A stretch of DNA of 64,000 nt from Oscillospiraceae bacterium (GTDB lineage Bacteria > Bacillota > Clostridia > Oscillospirales > Ruminococcaceae). This document shows positions 24,862 through 32,565 of the stretch, in pieces. The stretch lies in NCBI GenBank assembly GCA_020024285.1, contig JAHHTZ010000003.1, positions 124,001-188,000 on the forward strand, in the 5' to 3' direction. The translations under genes and the position numbers were made by a program. Under the pieces are notes generated by a model, which did not search any database, was not told the origin of the DNA, and saw nothing but the letters and a program-made list of their open reading frames with translations. Positions within the stretch are counted from its first letter, which is position 1, and every line of letters starts with the position of its first letter.

Positions 24862-25549
24862 TTGCAGACAGCCTCCTTTCAAACAGGCTCAAAAGTTTTG
24901 TAAGACCCATGACGATCGTAAAATAGATCACTGCCACAGAGATCATCGGGGTATACATTTCATACGTTGCCCCCTGAACACGTTCTGCTGCTTTTGTGAT
25001 ATCACTGATTGCCAGAACACCGGCAATGGAGGTTTCTTTGATGAGGGAGATAAATTCATTGCCCAATGCAGGCAGGATATTTTTGACCGCCTGCGGGAGG
25101 ATGATGCTTTTCATGATGGTCCCATAGCCCAGACCGAGGCTGCTTCCTGCCTCCATCTGACCTTTATCGATCGAATTGATGCCGGCACGGATGATCTCTG
25201 CAACGTATGCACCGGAGTTGATGCCGAATGTGAGGACTGCGATGGTGATGCTGCTTTTGAGATTGCTCAGGATGATGCCGTTCATGATGAGCAGCTGTAC
25301 ATAAACAGGGGTGCCGCGGATGATCGAAACATACGCGTTGCAAATCCACTCCAGCGGCTTCATCCATTTGCTGCGTTTTGCGCTGAATTTGACAACTGCC
25401 ACAAAAACACCGATGAGGATACCGAGGAGAACTGCAAAAAAGGAGATTTGCAGCGTGACTCCAAGTCCCCTTACAAACGCCATATAGCGCCCTTTTTCTA
25501 TAAATGTCCGATACAGACTGTGCAGGATATTTTCTATCAAGGATTTCAT
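24848..25549 (-). CDS. Polar amino acid ABC transporter permease
   Basis: A 233-residue HisMQ/GlnP-type permease with about five membrane helices and the family motif IIRGTPVYVQLL. The coupling loop EAGSSLGLGYGTIMKSIILPQA contacts the ATPase. It likely acts as a homodimer, since only one permease gene is present. It lies 78 bases after the binding-protein gene, with a hairpin between them. Confidence 0.95.
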   Translation of the reverse strand: MKSLIENILHSLYRTFIEKGRYMAFVRGLGVTLQISFFAVLLGILIGVFVAVVKFSAKRSKWMKPLEWICNAYVSIIRGTPVYVQLLIMNGIILSNLKSSITIAVLTFGINSGAYVAEIIRAGINSIDKGQMEAGSSLGLGYGTIMKSIILPQAVKNILPALGNEFISLIKETSIAGVLAISDITKAAERVQGATYEMYTPMISVAVIYFTIVMGLTKLLSLFERRLSASDKH

Positions 25550-25583
25550 CCTTCCCTTCTTTTATTTTCAAAACGCAAAGATT

Positions 25584-25605
25584 CCGGGTCTGAAAACAGA
25601 CCCGG
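25584..25605 (-). terminator. Attenuating hairpin between binding protein and permease genes
   Basis: CCGGGTCTG pairs perfectly with CAGACCCGG around TTTT; the downstream U-tract is weak (AATCTTTGCGTTTTG). It is likely a partial terminator or RNA-stability element that gives more binding protein than permease. Confidence 0.6.
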
Positions 25606-25627
25606 TCCCTTTGTCAAAGCAATGCTG

Positions 25628-26467
25628 TTACATTGCGTTTTCCATATGTTTCTTTGTGAATTCTTCGATTTTTCCGCTCTGGATCATTTCTTCCAGGATT
25701 GGGTTGATCTGATCGAGCAGCTCCTGATTGCCTTTTTTCACTGCAAATGCATATTTGTCGGTGAAGAGCTCTACATCGAGGATTTTAAGCTCTGCATTGT
25801 TTTCTACGATCATTTTTGCCGGAAGCTCATCCATAACGATGCAGTCGATTTTGCCGTTTTTAAGATCGTCTGCTGCTACAAGGTATTTTTTGTAGGACTG
25901 GATCTTTGCATCCGGGTGTGCTTCGGTGTCGCCGTAAACCATATCGGCAGTGGTGCCCTGCTGTACGCCGATTGTTTTGGTGAGCATGGTTGCTTCATCG
26001 GTGATGGAGGTATCGTCTGCTTTTGCAACGATGACCTGTTTGGACTGTGCATACTCGATGCTGAAATCCATTGTTTCTTTACGATCCTCGGTGATGGAGA
26101 TGCCTGCTGCTGCAAAGTCGGATTTACCCTGCTGCGGTGCAAGCAGAGCGTTTGTGAAATCAACGTCCATGATCTCAAGCTCAAGCCCCAGCTCTTTTGC
26201 GATCTCGTTTGCGATATCAACGTCGATGCCTACGATGTTTTCGCCCTCTACATATTCATAAGGAGCAAATCCGGCTTCGGTGGACATCACAAGCTTGCCC
26301 TTTGTTTCTTTTTTATCTGCATCCTTGTCGGCTGCTTCTGTCTTTTCTTCTGTTTTGTTTTCTGTGGAAGGTGCAGGTGTGCTTTCTTCTTTTTCTTTGC
26401 TTTCGCCGCAGGCTGCAAAGGATACCATCATTGCTGCGCTGAGCAGCATTGCCAATAATTTTTTCAT
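25628..26467 (-). CDS. Amino acid ABC transporter substrate-binding lipoprotein
   Basis: A 279-residue family 3 binding protein. The signal peptide ends in lipobox SFAAC, then an E/K/T-rich linker of about 45 residues. The mature domain has the family opening LVMSTEAGFAPYEY and GIDVDIANEIAKELGLELE, typical of cystine, glutamine or polar amino acid binders. It is anchored to the outer face of the membrane and delivers substrate to the downstream permease/ATPase. Exact amino acid unknown. Confidence 0.95.
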   Translation of the reverse strand: MKKLLAMLLSAAMMVSFAACGESKEKEESTPAPSTENKTEEKTEAADKDADKKETKGKLVMSTEAGFAPYEYVEGENIVGIDVDIANEIAKELGLELEIMDVDFTNALLAPQQGKSDFAAAGISITEDRKETMDFSIEYAQSKQVIVAKADDTSITDEATMLTKTIGVQQGTTADMVYGDTEAHPDAKIQSYKKYLVAADDLKNGKIDCIVMDELPAKMIVENNAELKILDVELFTDKYAFAVKKGNQELLDQINPILEEMIQSGKIEEFTKKHMENAM

Positions 26468-26521
26468 TTATGTTTCCTCCTGTCAATGTATGACTTAATA
26501 AATATTCGCTCTATGTTTTAT

Positions 26522-26549
26522 ATTATACATTAAGTTCCCGTTTTTTCAA
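26522..26549 (-). promoter_or_regulatory. Promoter of amino acid ABC operon
   Basis: On the minus strand TTGAAA, 16 bases, perfect TATAAT, about 55 bases before the binding-protein start. Confidence 0.75.
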
Positions 26550-26698
26550 GAGGTAATATGAAAAAATATTCATTTTTCTGTTCTTTTGTATGTATGCTGA
26601 AATTTTTTGCCCGCAACCCTCCGATTCCTATTGAAACTGACTTATTTTTTGCGGCTTTTGGTCCATTTTGGGGCAGATTCTCTCATAGAAAATGGTAT

Positions 26699-27595
26699 TT
26701 ATAAAATATTTTCCCATCCAAACCGGCTGCATAAACTCTGCATATCCTGCGGCATTTTACAGGAAACTTCCACCATGGAATGTGTGACCGGATGCTCAAA
26801 GCCAATGCTTGCACAGTGAAGTGCCTGCCGATCGATCAGGTCCGACGGCTTCCCATACATGCAGTCCCCCAGAAGCGGATGGCCGATGTGCGCCATATGG
26901 ACGCGGATCTGATGGGTTCTTCCCGTTTCCAGTGTAAAATCCACAAGGCTGTATTCCCCGTTTTGGGCGATGACCCGATAGTTGGTGACGGCGCGCTGCC
27001 CGTCCGGTGCAACGATTCGTCTCATCTCCTCGGGAAGCTCCCGGCGGATGGGCGCATCGATGCGCCCCGCGCCCGCTTCCGGCACGCCGCACACGATGGC
27101 GCGGTACACCTTATGGAATCCCCCTGTGACGGAAGCTGCTGCAAATCGTGTCTTGGCAATCACCACTGCCCCTGTCGTATCGCGGTCGAGGCGGTTGAGC
27201 GGACGATACATCAGCTGCTGCCCGAGTTTATCACAGTGTGCGGCAAACACATTTGCAAGGGTATCCGCAGCGTGTCCGCAGGATTGGTGGCAGGGCATGA
27301 ACGGCGGCTTGTTGTATACAAGGATATCATCATCCTCATAGCAGATCTCAACCGCCTTGTTGCAGCGTATGTAGTGATCGAGATTGTTGTCCGGGTCAAG
27401 AAATGTGATGCTCAGCACATCGCCGCATTTCATGCGGTCGATGGTGCGCGCGTGTTCTCCGTTTAAGCGGATGCCCTCCGGATAGTGCTTGAGCTTTATG
27501 ATGGTTCGGCTCGAATAGCCGTGAACACGTTTTAAATACGGCTCGATCGCCATTGCGTCCTCTGCCTGTGTGATGTGATACTGTATTTCTCTCAA
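26699..27595 (-). CDS. RluA-family RNA pseudouridine synthase
   Basis: A 298-residue protein with an S4-like N-terminal part (about 20-80) and a pseudouridine synthase domain. The catalytic Asp is in NRLDRDTTGAVVIAKT; GRTHQIRVHMAHIGHPLLGD is the C-terminal family motif. It converts specific uridines in rRNA or tRNA; the site cannot be assigned. The start is placed at TTG 27595, after GGGGGA. Upstream ATG candidates at 27616 and 27649 fall at or inside the terminator hairpin of sdaAA and would have no ribosome site. Confidence 0.92.
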   Translation of the reverse strand: MREIQYHITQAEDAMAIEPYLKRVHGYSSRTIIKLKHYPEGIRLNGEHARTIDRMKCGDVLSITFLDPDNNLDHYIRCNKAVEICYEDDDILVYNKPPFMPCHQSCGHAADTLANVFAAHCDKLGQQLMYRPLNRLDRDTTGAVVIAKTRFAAASVTGGFHKVYRAIVCGVPEAGAGRIDAPIRRELPEEMRRIVAPDGQRAVTNYRVIAQNGEYSLVDFTLETGRTHQIRVHMAHIGHPLLGDCMYGKPSDLIDRQALHCASIGFEHPVTHSMVEVSCKMPQDMQSLCSRFGWENIL

Positions 27596-27617
27596 AGCTC
27601 TTCCCCCGTTCTTCATC

Positions 27618-27650
27618 AAAAAGTGCCGACCCTCTGTCTGAGCCGGCACC
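27618..27650 (-). terminator. Terminator after sdaAA
   Basis: On the minus strand GTGCCG pairs with CGGCAC across a 15-base loop, followed by TTTTT. It lies between sdaAA and the RluA-type gene. Confidence 0.75.
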
Positions 27651-27665
27651 TTTTTGTTTGATTTC

Positions 27666-28580
27666 TTAGTGGCAGCCGCCGCAGGAGGAGCAATTTCCGT
27701 CGCAGCCGCCGCTTCCGAATACCTTTTCCTTCATAGCAAGTCCTGTCGGAGTGGTTGCAATGCCGCCCAGTGCGGTTTCGCGCAGGGTCGTCGGCAGCGC
27801 TTTTCCGACACGGTACATGGCATCCACCACCTCGTCAAACGGGATATGGCTTGTGATACCGGAAAGAGCCAGATCTGCACACAGCAGCGCATTGGTCACA
27901 CCGGAAGCATTGCGCTTGGTGCAGGGCATTTCCACAAGACCGGCAACCGGATCGCAGACAAGACCCATCACGTTTTTCATCGCGATTGCCGCTGCATCAA
28001 AGCACTGAGTCGGTGTGCCGCCGCACATCTGCGTGATCGCAGCTGCCGCCATCGATGCTGCCGCGCCGCACTCTGCCTGACATCCGCCCTCTGCGCCGGA
28101 AACGGTCGCGTTTTTTGTGATGATCTGTCCCACGCCTGCCGCTGTTGCCAAAGCAAGCTGGATCTCTTCCTTGGAGGCATTCACTTTTTCTGCCACTGCG
28201 ATCAGTGCTCCCGGAAGGATTCCGCATGCGCCGGCGGTCGGAGCCGCAACGATGAGTCCCATGGAGCTGTTGACCTCAGAGCAGGAGAGCGCATATGCCA
28301 CACCGCGCAGGGTGGTTGTATCGGCGATCGTTTTTTGGGAATTGATATAATCCCACATCTGTTTTGCCGTTCCGCCGGTCAGTCCGCTGATGGAAATGAC
28401 CTCTTTTTCCAGCCCGTCGTGGCAGGCCTTATACATGATATCGTAGCGGGACCAAAGCTCCTGCATGATCTCTTCGCGGCTGATTTCGGAAAGCTCCATT
28501 TCATTTTCGATGACAATATCAGCAATCGATTTTTTAGAATCACCGATCAGGCTCAATAAGTCTTTCGCGTTATGATACAT
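27666..28580 (-). CDS. sdaAA: L-serine dehydratase, iron-sulfur-dependent, alpha subunit
   Basis: A 304-residue catalytic subunit that deaminates serine to pyruvate using an oxygen-sensitive [4Fe-4S] cluster. Conserved stretches include SSMGLIVAAPTAGACGILPG, GAEGGCQAECGAA and CDPVAGLVEMPC, which carry the cluster cysteines. It forms the enzyme with the beta subunit encoded 24 bases upstream. The protein ends in a Gly/Cys-rich tail (five Cys and a final His in the last 14 residues). The enzyme suits an anaerobe using serine as a pyruvate source. Confidence 0.96.
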   Translation of the reverse strand: MYHNAKDLLSLIGDSKKSIADIVIENEMELSEISREEIMQELWSRYDIMYKACHDGLEKEVISISGLTGGTAKQMWDYINSQKTIADTTTLRGVAYALSCSEVNSSMGLIVAAPTAGACGILPGALIAVAEKVNASKEEIQLALATAAGVGQIITKNATVSGAEGGCQAECGAAASMAAAAITQMCGGTPTQCFDAAAIAMKNVMGLVCDPVAGLVEMPCTKRNASGVTNALLCADLALSGITSHIPFDEVVDAMYRVGKALPTTLRETALGGIATTPTGLAMKEKVFGSGGCDGNCSSCGGCH

Positions 28581-28604
28581 TTTGATTCCTCTCTTTCCTG
28601 CGGA

Positions 28605-29276
28605 TTATGCAAATTTTTTGATGGTGACAACCTGGCTGATATCATCAAGCGCATTGAGCTGATCTTCCACCTTCTGTGTGATCGGGTTGTCACATTCGAT
28701 CATTGTGGTTGCCGTGCTGCCTTTTTTCTCGCGTGAGTTTGTGAGTGTTACAATGTTCACTTCGTTCTGGGCGAGGATGGATGTGATCTTGCTGATGATC
28801 CCCACACGGTCGATATGGGTGACAACGATTGCCGGATATTTGCCGGAAACGCGCGCTCTTGTTCCGTTGATCTCCACGATCTCCACTTCGCCGCCGCCCA
28901 CGGAGGAACCGATCATGGAATATTCTTTTTGAGATTTTGTAACAGCGATGATTTTAACGGTATTTGGATGAACGTCGCCGAGGTCCGCCGCCTCAAACTG
29001 CACCTTGATGCCTTTTTCCGCTGCAATTTCGAGCGAGCTGCGGATGCGTTCGTCGCTGGCATCCATGCCCATCAAGCCTGCAACGAGGGCACGGTCTGTA
29101 CCGTGGCCGCTGAGGGTGTGGCTGAATGAGCCGTGAACATAAAAACGGACCTGATCTATTTCTTCCTGTCCGCTGATCATATACATTGCCTTGCCAAGGC
29201 GCTGCGCACCGGCAGTATGTGAGCTGGATGGTCCGATCATGACCGGGCCAAGAATATCAAACATGCTAATATTCAT
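28605..29276 (-). CDS. sdaAB: L-serine dehydratase, iron-sulfur-dependent, beta subunit
   Basis: A 223-residue subunit beginning MNISMFDILGPVMIGPSSSHTAGA, the hallmark of this family. An ACT domain occupies about residues 148-220 (AIVVTHIDRVGIISKITSIL) and may bind serine or other amino acids as an effector. It pairs with sdaAA directly downstream. The ATG follows AGGAGG. Confidence 0.96.
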   Translation of the reverse strand: MNISMFDILGPVMIGPSSSHTAGAQRLGKAMYMISGQEEIDQVRFYVHGSFSHTLSGHGTDRALVAGLMGMDASDERIRSSLEIAAEKGIKVQFEAADLGDVHPNTVKIIAVTKSQKEYSMIGSSVGGGEVEIVEINGTRARVSGKYPAIVVTHIDRVGIISKITSILAQNEVNIVTLTNSREKKGSTATTMIECDNPITQKVEDQLNALDDISQVVTIKKFA

Positions 29277-29423
29277 AAAAACCTCCTACCATATCACAAG
29301 AAATCAGCCAATAAAATATGACATTACCTGATTGCTTTTTTCCATATTATTTTATCATAGATTCCTGTTGTTTCACAAGGCTTTTCTCAAACTGTTCTGA
29401 CATGGACTCATTTTTCTCTGAAA

Positions 29424-29452
29424 TTCTCAAAAAGGAAATTTCATGTTATAAT
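29424..29452 (+). promoter_or_regulatory. Promoter of GNAT gene
   Basis: TTCTCA, 17 bases, perfect TATAAT. Transcription would begin near 29459, so the acetyltransferase must start at the downstream ATG 29506. Confidence 0.6.
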
Positions 29453-29505
29453 ATCTGTTGATGAAGTCAGACAAAAACTCAGGACACACAGAAAGGTTTG
29501 GTTTT

Positions 29506-29943
29506 ATGATAAAAAAAGCGCAGCCCTCAGATCTTCGTGCTGCGGCACGGCTTGTTCAGATCCTGCACGTTCGCCATCCGCTCAATGAGGTGGAGGAGGA
29601 TATGGAGCATTGGCTCTCTCAGGACGACCGTGCCGTATTTCTTGCACTCAGCGAAACGCAGCAGGTCGTGGGCGTCGCCCTGTGCTCCCTGCAGGAAAAC
29701 GATGTGGCAGGAGCGTCCTTCTACCCTGCCGCCCAGCTCGATGGTATTTATGTCATAGAGGAAGAACGCGGAAAAGGCTATGGCACCGAGCTTTTGCGCC
29801 GCTGCGAGGAATGGGCAAAGGAGCAGGGCTGTCTGCAATTTTGTGCCCAATGCGATCTTTCCGATTCGCAGCGGCTTGTCTTTTTCCTGAAAAACCGCCT
29901 TGAGGAAGCAAGCCGGACCATCCACCTCGTCAAGGCGCTGTAA
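29506..29943 (+). CDS. GNAT acetyltransferase, aminoglycoside 6'-N-acetyltransferase-like
   Basis: A 145-residue GNAT protein. The acetyl-CoA loop is EERGKGYGTELLRR; the surrounding segments (LDGIYVIEEERG, EEWAKEQGCLQFCAQC, a C-terminal RTIHLVKAL) follow the pattern of AAC(6')-I enzymes, LEGIYV...WA..GC.E.ASD.......R.V.F.K.L. Activity on aminoglycosides is not shown; many chromosomal relatives act on other amines. ATG 29506 follows AAAGG and lies downstream of the promoter; earlier in-frame starts at 29458-29461 overlap the transcription start. It is followed after 14 bases by the QueG-like gene. Confidence 0.8.
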   Translation: MIKKAQPSDLRAAARLVQILHVRHPLNEVEEDMEHWLSQDDRAVFLALSETQQVVGVALCSLQENDVAGASFYPAAQLDGIYVIEEERGKGYGTELLRRCEEWAKEQGCLQFCAQCDLSDSQRLVFFLKNRLEEASRTIHLVKAL

Positions 29944-29957
29944 CGAAGGGGATGTCT

Positions 29958-30785
29958 ATGGAAAAGGAAGCTGTTTTTCCGCTTATCGCGCATCATTTTC
30001 CTGCCCCCTTCGGCGCTGCACCGATCGAGTCTGCGATGCCCTTTCTCCCCTGCCGCGCCGTCAGCAGGATTCCCGAACGCGCCTGCTGTGTCCTTGTTTT
30101 TCTCTTTCCCTATTATACCGGCGATTGGACTGTACGAAACATCTCACGCTATGCAATGATCCCCGACTATCATCTGGTCGCCGGTCAGTATCTGCGGGAG
30201 CTTTGTGAGCTTTTGCAGCAAGCCTATCCTGAGCACTGCTTTGAGCCGTTTACGGACAACTCTCCGCTTCGGGAAGTTGCCTGCGCCAACGCCGCCGGTC
30301 TTGGGGTGATCGGCGACAACGGGCTTCTGATCCACCCTCTGTACGGCTCCTATGTCTTTATCGGCGAAATCGTCACCGATCTGTCCATCCCATTGAGCAC
30401 CCCCTCCCCCAGCCACTGTATTCAATGCGGTGCATGCCGCCGCATCTGCCCCAACGGTGCAATCCAGGAGGATGGCTCTGTGGAGCTTTCGCTTTGCCGC
30501 TCCCACATCACCCAGAAAAAAGGGGAGCTCACCGCGTTTGAGGAAGATCAGATCAAACAGGGGGGACTGATTTGGGGATGTGACCTGTGCAATGACATCT
30601 GCCCGCTCAACAGGAATCCAAGAATCACCCCCATCCCCGAATTTCTCGACTCCGTCACCCCCTATATGAAGGAGGAGGAAGTCATCGCACTGCTCAAAAC
30701 ACGCCCCTATAACTACCGCGGGCAAAAAACCATCCTTCGCAATTACCACCTACTTCAAGATTCGGAAAGGAACACAAAACAATGA
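29958..30785 (+). CDS. QueG-like epoxyqueuosine reductase, short form
   Basis: A 275-residue iron-sulfur protein. Two ferredoxin-type [4Fe-4S] motifs are present: CIQCGACRRICP near residue 155 and CDLCNDICPLN near 212. The preceding region GLGVIGDNGLLIHPLYGSYVFIGEI matches QueG, which reduces epoxyqueuosine to queuosine in tRNA using cobalamin. It ends soon after the second cluster and so lacks the C-terminal HEAT-like region of full QueG (about 380 aa). ATG 29958 follows AAGGGG at six bases. Its stop overlaps the next start as ATGA. A related electron-transfer role is possible. Confidence 0.78.
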   Translation: MEKEAVFPLIAHHFPAPFGAAPIESAMPFLPCRAVSRIPERACCVLVFLFPYYTGDWTVRNISRYAMIPDYHLVAGQYLRELCELLQQAYPEHCFEPFTDNSPLREVACANAAGLGVIGDNGLLIHPLYGSYVFIGEIVTDLSIPLSTPSPSHCIQCGACRRICPNGAIQEDGSVELSLCRSHITQKKGELTAFEEDQIKQGGLIWGCDLCNDICPLNRNPRITPIPEFLDSVTPYMKEEEVIALLKTRPYNYRGQKTILRNYHLLQDSERNTKQ

Positions 30786-32122
30786 GCCACACGCCGCTGC
30801 ACGATGCACTGAACGAATATATCAAAAAGGATTGGGCGCGATTTCACATGCCCGGTCACAAGGGCGCTCCGTTTGGGCTGTTTGAACAGATTTCTGCCTA
30901 CGATGTTACCGAGGTAGAGGGGACGGACAGCCTGTTTGAAGATGACGGTCCGCTTGCCGATCTGGAGCGGGAATACACGCGCCTTTACGGAACAAAGGGA
31001 ACGATGCTGTCGGCCGGCGGCTCGACGCTGTGCATCCAGACGATGCTCAAACTTGTCGGCAAGCCGGGAGCTCCCATCATTGCCGGACGCAACATCCACA
31101 CCTCCGCTGTCAACGCCATGTCCCTGCTCGATCTTCGTCCTGTTTGGCTTTATCCAAACCGCGAGGGCGAATCACTCATCGGACGGATCAAGGCAGATTC
31201 GGTCGAACAGGCGCTCTGCGCACACCCGGATGCCTGTGCTGTTTATCTCACCTGCCCCGATTATTTCGGGGTTTGCTCGGACATCGCGGCAATTTCTGCA
31301 ATCTGCAAATCGCATGGTGTTGCGCTGCTTGTGGACAATGCGCACGGAGCCCATCTCAAATTTCTTTCCAAAGAATGCTGTCCGCATCCGCTGCACCCGA
31401 TGGACCTCGGAGCAGACCTGTGCTGTGATTCCCTGCACAAAACGCTCCCTGTTTTCACCGGAGGTGCGCTCCTTCACTGCAACCGGGAGGAATATGTGCA
31501 AAACGCCAAGCGGGATATGACGGTATTCGGCTCCACAAGTCCCAACTATCTTATCATGCTTTCTGCCGACTACACCGCGGGATGGCTTCAGGAAGAAGGT
31601 CCCGCTCTGCTCTCTCAAACCGCGCTGCGCTGTGAACGGCTGCGGGAGCTTGCACGAAACCAGGGCTTTCGCGTTGCGGACGGACTGTGCGATCCCATGC
31701 GCATCACGCTCATCCTCACCGGCACCGGATACAGCAGGGAAGCGTTTCGCCGGCATCTTCGCCGCTTTGGTATCATGGAGGAATTCCTCAGCGAAAACGG
31801 CTGTGTCCTGCTGTGCTCCCCCTTCAACCGCGAGGAGGACTATCGCCGTCTGACGCAGATGATCCTCCACGCAAAACCGCAGAACAGCGAAAGCTCCCCT
31901 TATCCGATGTTCTGTCCCTGCGCCGAGCTGACGCTGCGCGAAGCCATGTTTGCCCCGTGGGAAACCATCCCCATCGAGGATGCCGGCGGACGCATCGCCG
32001 CAGAAGTACAGTCGCCCTGCCCTCCCGGTATCCCGCTCATCATGCCCGGAGAAAAAATATGTAAAGATTATATAAAAATCCTAAAAAACTATGGCATTTC
32101 TTTTATTCGTGTGGTACAATGA
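30782..32122 (+). CDS. Orn/Lys/Arg decarboxylase family PLP enzyme (YaaO-like)
   Basis: A 446-residue fold-type I PLP enzyme. The PLP lysine is in DSLHKTLPVFTGGALLH near residue 220, after VDNAHGAHL. The N-terminus FHMPGHKGAP is the family signature, shared with B. subtilis SpeA and YaaO. It probably decarboxylates arginine or lysine to a polyamine precursor, but YaaO itself lacks a firm assignment. The gene overlaps the QueG-like gene by 4 bases. Upstream of darA-holB-ricT it holds the same place as yaaO in Bacillus. Confidence 0.88.
   Translation: MSHTPLHDALNEYIKKDWARFHMPGHKGAPFGLFEQISAYDVTEVEGTDSLFEDDGPLADLEREYTRLYGTKGTMLSAGGSTLCIQTMLKLVGKPGAPIIAGRNIHTSAVNAMSLLDLRPVWLYPNREGESLIGRIKADSVEQALCAHPDACAVYLTCPDYFGVCSDIAAISAICKSHGVALLVDNAHGAHLKFLSKECCPHPLHPMDLGADLCCDSLHKTLPVFTGGALLHCNREEYVQNAKRDMTVFGSTSPNYLIMLSADYTAGWLQEEGPALLSQTALRCERLRELARNQGFRVADGLCDPMRITLILTGTGYSREAFRRHLRRFGIMEEFLSENGCVLLCSPFNREEDYRRLTQMILHAKPQNSESSPYPMFCPCAELTLREAMFAPWETIPIEDAGGRIAAEVQSPCPPGIPLIMPGEKICKDYIKILKNYGISFIRVVQ
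32112..32120 (+). promoter_or_regulatory. Possible extended -10 promoter for darA
   Basis: TGG-TACAAT at the very end of the decarboxylase gene, without a convincing -35. A 7-bp hairpin (CTTCTGG / CCAGAAG, 32189-32216) lies in the leader before darA. Confidence 0.35.
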
Positions 32123-32229
32123 TACAAAGAGGGGATTTTTCTTTTCTTTCAGCAGGGTCTATCATTGTCTGCTATGTAGATTAACTTCTGGGATATCACT
32201 TCTCGCCAGAAGACGAAGGAGATCATTAT

Positions 32230-32553
32230 ATGAAACTTATATTTGCTATCGTATCAAACGACGACAGTTCTAAGGTATCCTCCGCTTTGACAAAAGCACG
32301 CTTCTCTGTGACCAAATTGGCTACTACCGGTGGATTCCTCCTTTCCGGAAACACCACATTCATCATTGGTACTGAAGATGAAAAAGTAGACGAAGTCATC
32401 AAGATCATCTCGGAGCATTCCAAAAAGAGAAAACAAATGGTGCCTTCCTCCGCATCCTACGGTGTCGGAATGTATACCACCTACCCTGTAGAAGTAACCG
32501 TCGGCGGTGCTACCATCTTCGTTACCGACGTTACCCGCTTTGAAAAAGTATAA
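32230..32553 (+). CDS. darA: c-di-AMP receptor DarA (PstA, YaaQ)
   Basis: A 107-residue PII-like protein that binds cyclic di-AMP as a homotrimer. Typical features are MKLIFAIVSNDDSSKVSSAL at the N-terminus, TKLATTGGFLLSGNTTFIIG in the nucleotide-binding region and the C-terminal VEVTVGGATIFVTDV. Length is as in the family (about 109). The downstream target is unknown. The ATG follows AAGGAG. It precedes holB by 12 bases, the conserved order in Firmicutes. Confidence 0.96.
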   Translation: MKLIFAIVSNDDSSKVSSALTKARFSVTKLATTGGFLLSGNTTFIIGTEDEKVDEVIKIISEHSKKRKQMVPSSASYGVGMYTTYPVEVTVGGATIFVTDVTRFEKV

Positions 32554-32565
32554 CGCTGTACCTAC

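Noticed and set aside
24851..26458. A 535-codon plus-strand frame opposite the amino acid permease and binding-protein genes
   Set aside because: Antisense to two clear genes and their hairpin; very rich in Cys, Phe and His, with no domain.
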